Shown here in pieces: positions 33,246 through 36,899 of a DNA stretch of 36,899 bases (the first letter of the stretch is position 1; every line of letters starts with the position of its first letter). Under the pieces are notes generated by a model. The model searched no databases. It worked only from the letters and a program-made list of their open reading frames with translations, and was not told the DNA's origin. This DNA is from Gammaproteobacteria bacterium. GTDB taxonomy: Bacteria; Pseudomonadota; Gammaproteobacteria; UBA5861. The position numbers and the translations under genes are program-made. The DNA is taken from positions 1 through 36,899 of the forward strand of contig JAKSCV010000056.1 of NCBI GenBank assembly GCA_022360445.1. The letters run 5' to 3'.

Positions 33246-33714
33246 TCAGTGGATATCGTCCATGTCAGTCGCGTATTGACGAGCACAGCTCCTAGCATCA
33301 AATAATGACCTTCATGCACGTAATTGCATTCTGGCTTAAAAGTTGTTTTAAAACGTTTTTGTGAATGCTTCTATTTCTCATTTATCTTTATATCAGGTTA
33401 CTCGAACGCACATACAATGCTTTCTTCGATGAGTATTGCCGCGGAACTTTTAAGCCATCTTTCAGCGTGTTCAAAGCGAACCACTATCCCCGAAGCGAGA
33501 CTGTCGCGTAAATAACGACAACCTTGATATTCAAAACTCACCTGTCCGTAAAGAATGCCAGTGGCTTCGATCGACTGAGTTTCGCTAAATTCTAAATGTC
33601 GTTGTTGTCCTGAAAATGGATGTTGCGGTCTCATGAAGTGAGGGAGTTTTTTTAACACCGCCCCATTCTAGGGTCGGCGGTATCAGAACGTCACCTGGCC
33701 ATGCCCACCATGGA
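33246..33714. other. intergenic debris without recognised gene
   Basis: An 86-codon minus frame (33398-33658) reads as protein-like in part (GQVSFEYQGCRYLRDSLA) but I cannot name it and see no ribosome site. The remaining sequence shows nothing I can support. Confidence 0.3.
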
Positions 33715-33780
33715 AAGATTCGTTACCGGCTCAAGATGCCCTCTCGGGATGGGACAACCCATGTGATCTTCGTATCCTGA
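33715..33780 (+). pseudogene. short IS91-type transposase fragment
   Basis: KIRYRLKMPSRDGTTHVIFV follows the IS91-type block (VRYRLKTPYRDGTTHVIFEPLDF) and ends at TGA 33778-33780. This block lies upstream of the MTWAQRLK end in intact transposases. Here it is on the plus strand, opposite to the 29828-30124 piece. Confidence 0.65.
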
Positions 33781-33869
33781 ACGACAGTTGCTGCCAACAA
33801 CTGGCAGGCAAAGTGACGGCCTAGAGGCCTAGATAAAATACTCGCAGAAAATTGCGGTCTTCTTACATC

Positions 33870-34478
33870 TTAAGTCGCTATCGTGCGGAAGGTCAGGTTA
33901 ACCCGAGGGGTGTGAACGGTTTTTGTTGGCGGCAGACGATGCAGCCAGTGGGTTTGGGTGGTTCCTTTCATAATAAGCAGGCTGCCATGGGCCAAAATTT
34001 GCGAAACCGTTTCTTTGGTTTTCTTATGCTTGAATGAAAACTGACGCGGTGCGCCTAAACTCAGCGAACCTATGGCCCCATTACGTTTTAGATCTTTTTC
34101 CCCATCACTGTGCCAGGCCATGCCTTCGCTGCCATCGTGATACAGATTAAGCAGGCAGGCGTTATAGGTTTCTCCGCTTTCAGATTGCACAATCTCTTTT
34201 AATTTCGACAACACTGGCACCCAAGGCAGGGCGGTTTTGGTGGTTTTGGAATAGGTATAAGAAAAGGGCTGATCGGCATACCAGGCGACTTTGCGCTGGG
34301 TGATGATTTTTTTGCCAAAGATAATGGCCTCGTCATGTTGCCAAGGGATTTCACGCATTAAAACGTTAAAGTACTGATCCGCCTCCAGCTGCGCCATAAC
34401 GGGTCCGTAATAGTGCACCACACCATCACCGGGCAGTAAATTACGCGGTTTGCCGTCTATTTGTTCAATGAGATCCAT
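33870..34478 (-). CDS. alkB: AlkB family DNA repair dioxygenase
   Basis: This 202-residue 2OG-Fe(II) oxygenase removes methyl groups from 1-meA and 3-meC in DNA by oxidation. The iron site reads HSD at 123-125 (His123, Asp125), with the distal His as His180 in QTHWLHRLPP. NACLLNLYHDGSEGMAWHSD precedes it, and PRVNLTFR (Arg192, Arg198) at the end binds 2-oxoglutarate and is the diagnostic ABH2/3-like motif. Length and motif order are complete. The start at ATG 34478 lies 22 bases inside the previous gene, so translation may be coupled. Confidence 0.93.
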   Translation of the reverse strand: MDLIEQIDGKPRNLLPGDGVVHYYGPVMAQLEADQYFNVLMREIPWQHDEAIIFGKKIITQRKVAWYADQPFSYTYSKTTKTALPWVPVLSKLKEIVQSESGETYNACLLNLYHDGSEGMAWHSDGEKDLKRNGAIGSLSLGAPRQFSFKHKKTKETVSQILAHGSLLIMKGTTQTHWLHRLPPTKTVHTPRVNLTFRTIAT

Positions 34479-34702
34479 TGTTGATAATTATCCCGCATAC
34501 AGTGGCCGCACGGTCGAAATCCTTTTTCTAGTGCCTCTTTTTCTAAGCCAAAGAAAACCCGGTTTTCACGCTTCATTCGTTTTCCGGATGTGCAATCCAA
34601 GGTTCCATAGATTTTGAGTCCAATATGCCCGCCAAATTGAATAGAGCGATCTTTTATATGTTGTCTGAGCGTATCATTATCAATGTCACTATGCCGGATC
34701 AT
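34457..34702 (-). CDS. stand-alone Ada-type metal-binding domain protein
   Basis: This 81-residue protein starts at ATG 34702, just after the 2OG oxygenase stop (a longer frame to 34777 overlaps that gene). It reads GGHIGLKIYGTLDCTSGKRM, then KRENRVFFGLEKEALEKGFR and PCGHCMRDNYQQWISLNK. The layout is that of the Ada N-terminal zinc domain (IYGxxDCxxxK...RVFF...GFRPCxxC). In E. coli Ada, Cys38, Cys42, Cys69 and Cys72 bind zinc, and Cys38 takes the methyl group. Here Cys37, Cys65 and Cys68 correspond to three of them, and the Cys42 place is Lys41. So zinc binding may use another residue or be lost. Confidence 0.8.
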   Translation of the reverse strand: MIRHSDIDNDTLRQHIKDRSIQFGGHIGLKIYGTLDCTSGKRMKRENRVFFGLEKEALEKGFRPCGHCMRDNYQQWISLNK

Positions 34703-34706
34703 AGGA

Positions 34707-35420
34707 TTAGCTCTGCGCATCATGAAAAATAATGCCCATTGTATAGCGCTCACCGCGATGGAGTTCGCTAACGCCATGGCGCATATGGGCTCGATAATAG
34801 CCGCGCGTGCCTTTGACCGGCCTAAAATTCGTGGTGAAGATAATCATATCTCCGCGCTTCGGCTTTAACACACTGGCTTTTGATTGCGCTCTGGGCACTT
34901 GTTCGGTCAGTACGAATTCCCCGCCTGTGTAATCCTTATCGGGTTCATTGAGAAAGCAGGCCGCTTGCAGCGGGAAATAGAGGTCGCCATATAAGTCCTG
35001 ATGCAGGGTGTTAAAACCGCCTGCGCTATATTTTAAGATCAAGGGGGTCGGCTTTTTCTGTCCCGCCCCATGGCAGGCCTTTAGCAGCTCTTGGTATGAC
35101 CCTGGAAAACGCTCAGTGATGCGCAGTAGATGCATCCATAAATTGGCTATCGGAACCAGCTTCGGATAGAGGTTTTCCCGTAAGTCCTGCACCAGATCCG
35201 GCAACGGGTAATCCCAGTACTTGTAACACCCCAGACCGAAACGGTAACGCTCCATCATCACCGTTTTGCGAAAGCCGGCTTGATGATCAAACAGGTCAAT
35301 CAGGCTGTCACACTGCGCGGTATTGAGAAACCCTGGTATCAGTGCATAACCTGCACGGTTCAGTTTATCGTTCACGCTTTGCCAAACTATGGACTCGATC
35401 TGGTTGACCACATCAGTCAT
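34707..35420 (-). CDS. 2OG-Fe(II) oxygenase in the alkylation-repair operon
   Basis: This 237-residue protein starts at ATG 35420 (MTDVVNQIESI). The frame is open to 35519, but that would lie inside ada. The iron-binding HxD motif is present in ILKYSAGGFNTLHQDLYGDL, and the distal His with 2OG Arg follow in RHGVSELHRGERYTMGIIFH. GYALIPGFLNTAQCDSLIDL and the CYKYWDYPLPDLVQDLRENL segment belong to a prolyl-4-hydroxylase-like class without a set function. It is between ada and the Ada zinc-domain gene with only short gaps, so a part in alkylation repair or damage response is likely, but what it oxidises is unknown. Confidence 0.85.
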   Translation of the reverse strand: MTDVVNQIESIVWQSVNDKLNRAGYALIPGFLNTAQCDSLIDLFDHQAGFRKTVMMERYRFGLGCYKYWDYPLPDLVQDLRENLYPKLVPIANLWMHLLRITERFPGSYQELLKACHGAGQKKPTPLILKYSAGGFNTLHQDLYGDLYFPLQAACFLNEPDKDYTGGEFVLTEQVPRAQSKASVLKPKRGDMIIFTTNFRPVKGTRGYYRAHMRHGVSELHRGERYTMGIIFHDAQS

Positions 35421-36261
35421 TATGCCCGTCCGTTCTGGCGGCTTCCCAGCCGATGATGGCGGTCTTTTTGTTTGGTCCCCACATATAACCGCCCACCTTA
35501 CCGCTGCTTTGAATGACACGGTGACAGGGAATTAGAAAAGCCACAGGATTGCTGCCAATCGCCGAGCCGACCGCGCGGGAGGCTTTTGCATTGCCGATGT
35601 CCTGGGCGATTTTGCCATAGGTGGATACGGTGCCCATGGGGATTTTTAACAGGCTTTCCCAGACTTTCAGTTGAAATGGTGTTCCGGCGAGATGCAGCTT
35701 GATTTGATCAAGCTGTCGCCAGTCCTGCTGAAAAATGAACAGAGCATCCTGTTGGAATTGATCCGCAATCTGATGGAACAATGCAGCCGGAAACCGCGCC
35801 TGCAAATCATGGAGGGCTTTTTGCTCATCTTCTTCAAAATGCATATGGCACACCCCCTTATGAGTGGAGGCGACAATGATTTTTCCGAAGGGGCTTGCAG
35901 CAAAACAGTAATTGATTTTGAGATCCGCGCCGCCATTTTTAAACTCACCGGGGGTCATGCCTTCTATAGAAACAAACAAATCATGCAGACGGCTCGGTCT
36001 CGACAACCCGGTTTCATAGGCCGCATCCATCAAGGTCATGTTGTTTTTCAGCAACGCTCTAGCATAATCGAGGCTGATATATTGCATGAACTTCTTGGGA
36101 CTGACACCAGCCCATTCACTGAACATTTTTTGAAAATGAAATGGGCTGACATGCACGGCTTGCGCAATTTCATCCAAAGAGGGTTGCGCTTTGAAATGTT
36201 CACGAATGAAATGTATCGCTTTTTCTATGCGGTGATAATCGATCTGTTTTTGGTTGGCCAT
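35413..36261 (-). CDS. ada: Ada-like AraC-HTH/O6-methylguanine methyltransferase
   Basis: This 282-residue protein fuses an AraC-type HTH (about 8-110: IEKAIHFIREHFKAQPSLDE, IAQAVHVSPFHFQKMFSEWA, GLSRPSRLHDLFVSIEGMTP) to a methyltransferase domain with GTPFQLKVWESLLKIPMGTV, STYGKIAQDIGNAKASRAVG and the active site PCHRVI (Cys246), followed by GKVGGYMWGPNKK. It lacks the N-terminal zinc/phosphotriester domain of E. coli Ada, which is encoded separately two genes downstream. The next gene starts 8 bases inside its end. It lies 10 bases after the SDR stop, so one operon with SDR upstream is possible. Confidence 0.92.
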   Translation of the reverse strand: MANQKQIDYHRIEKAIHFIREHFKAQPSLDEIAQAVHVSPFHFQKMFSEWAGVSPKKFMQYISLDYARALLKNNMTLMDAAYETGLSRPSRLHDLFVSIEGMTPGEFKNGGADLKINYCFAASPFGKIIVASTHKGVCHMHFEEDEQKALHDLQARFPAALFHQIADQFQQDALFIFQQDWRQLDQIKLHLAGTPFQLKVWESLLKIPMGTVSTYGKIAQDIGNAKASRAVGSAIGSNPVAFLIPCHRVIQSSGKVGGYMWGPNKKTAIIGWEAARTDGHND

Positions 36262-36271
36262 GCATCGTGCC

Positions 36272-36899
36272 CTAAGTTTTATTCACTGAGACGCCGCCAT
36301 CAACCAGCATCGCCGTCCCGGTGGTGAAGCTGGATAAATCAGAAGCCAGATAAAGCGCAGAGCGTGCTTGTTCCGCTGGCTGGGCAATGCGTTTCAGCGC
36401 ATGAATGCTTTTCACAAATTCTTGCGTTTCCGCACTGTCGCCAAACTCCTTAGCCATGTCCGTATCCGTGCCGCCCGGCAACAACGCATTCACGCGAATG
36501 CCTTGCGGCCCATATTCACTGGCCAGGGATTTAGTCAGTCCGATCAGCCCTGCTTTGCTAGCGGCATAGGCAGCCTGCTGGGGGAAACCAACGCTATAGC
36601 CCACAAAAGAGGCGGTGAAAATAATAGAGCCACCATTGTCCTGCATGGCCGGAACTTGATATTTCGCCGCTAGATATCCGCTGGTGAGGTTTGTTTGAAT
36701 CGTCACATTCCAATCTCGCAAAGATAAATCAGGCAAAGACCCAGAATTGCCTAATGTGCCGGCATTGTTAAAAGCAATATCTAACTTGCCGAATTCCGAT
36801 AAGGCCAAATCAACCAGGCCTTGGTGGTAATTCTGGTCTGTGACATCGCCGGCCAGGACCCTGATCTCACCGCCGCTCTCTTCAATCTCCCGTGCGAGA
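36272..36899 (-). CDS. short-chain dehydrogenase/reductase, N-terminus cut by window edge
   Basis: The frame is open from the right edge to a stop at 36272 (about 208 residues seen). It has NNAGTLGNSG after the missing Rossmann start, the catalytic YAASK (from FPQQAAYAASKAGLIGLTKS), EYGPQGIRVNALLPGG, and the C-terminal GTAMLVDGGVSVNKT. These are classical SDR marks. It is upstream of ada on the same strand. The GxxxGIG cofactor loop and start lie outside the window. Substrate unknown. Confidence 0.92.
   Translation of the reverse strand, partial: LAREIEESGGEIRVLAGDVTDQNYHQGLVDLALSEFGKLDIAFNNAGTLGNSGSLPDLSLRDWNVTIQTNLTSGYLAAKYQVPAMQDNGGSIIFTASFVGYSVGFPQQAAYAASKAGLIGLTKSLASEYGPQGIRVNALLPGGTDTDMAKEFGDSAETQEFVKSIHALKRIAQPAEQARSALYLASDLSSFTTGTAMLVDGGVSVNKT

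Noticed and set aside
33398-33658. 86-codon minus-strand frame
   Set aside because: Protein-like in places but no identity, no ribosome site, and it lies in debris; reported only as part of an unassigned stretch.
28000-33900. A CRISPR array or defence island in the decayed region
   Set aside because: No spaced direct repeats of suitable length and no cas, restriction-modification or toxin-antitoxin genes were seen; the region is made of transposase and gene fragments.

Overview
The window looks like a chromosomal segment of a gammaproteobacterium, most likely marine or environmental. It carries tRNA-Ser(UGA), a YccA/Bax-inhibitor protein, TsaB next to a YoaA-type helicase, a TonB-dependent heme receptor with a full heme ABC importer, and many small detoxification modules. 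No plasmid origin, phage block or CRISPR array was seen. The genus cannot be fixed from sequence alone.

Layout. (1) 1-2.24 kb: a coiled-coil protein and an OmpA-domain membrane protein overlap by ATGA and run off the left edge. (2) 2.7-10.1 kb: a Fur-type heme acquisition operon read leftwards, in the order TonB receptor, HmuY-like lipoprotein, HutZ heme-degrading protein, HmuT, HmuU, HmuV, and last a broken 5' stub of hmuS. (3) 10.3-14.7 kb: housekeeping genes tRNA-Ser, yccA, a two-TM peptide, tsaB, yoaA and a TPR lipoprotein. (4) 15-23.6 kb: small stress and detoxification genes (GNATs, a frameshifted GST, a decayed cytochrome P460 beside an AhpD-like protein, two AraC regulators, a YHS protein, VOC proteins). 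One compact module is a TetR regulator divergent from VOC-PPOX genes with two near-identical palindromic operators. (5) 23.7-27.9 kb: a LysR regulator divergent from a four-gene set (F420-reductase-like NADP protein, DoxX, glutathionyl-hydroquinone reductase, YgiD-type extradiol dioxygenase) that looks like quinone/catechol detoxification. (6) 28-33.9 kb: a decayed accessory stretch with fragments of IS91-type and IS5-type transposases, an ABC ATPase, an AlkA-like glycosylase, a DUF3450 protein and an unidentified gene. Intact genes inside it are a DUF2306 protein with a small lipoprotein, and MAPEG plus TetR. (7) 33.9-36.9 kb: an alkylation-damage operon read leftwards: SDR (cut by the edge), Ada-like AraC-methyltransferase, a 2OG-Fe(II) oxygenase, a stand-alone Ada zinc-domain protein and AlkB.

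The most notable points are the split Ada (regulator/transferase and Zn domain on separate genes) with an uncharacterised 2OG oxygenase between them and AlkB; loss of one zinc cysteine in the Ada-type domain; a Cys-to-His change at an expected Fe-S ligand in YoaA; the hmuS stub at the end of an otherwise intact heme operon; and the mosaic of gene fragments between 29.8 and 33.8 kb. All assignments come from reading motifs and remembered family patterns. No database search was run.
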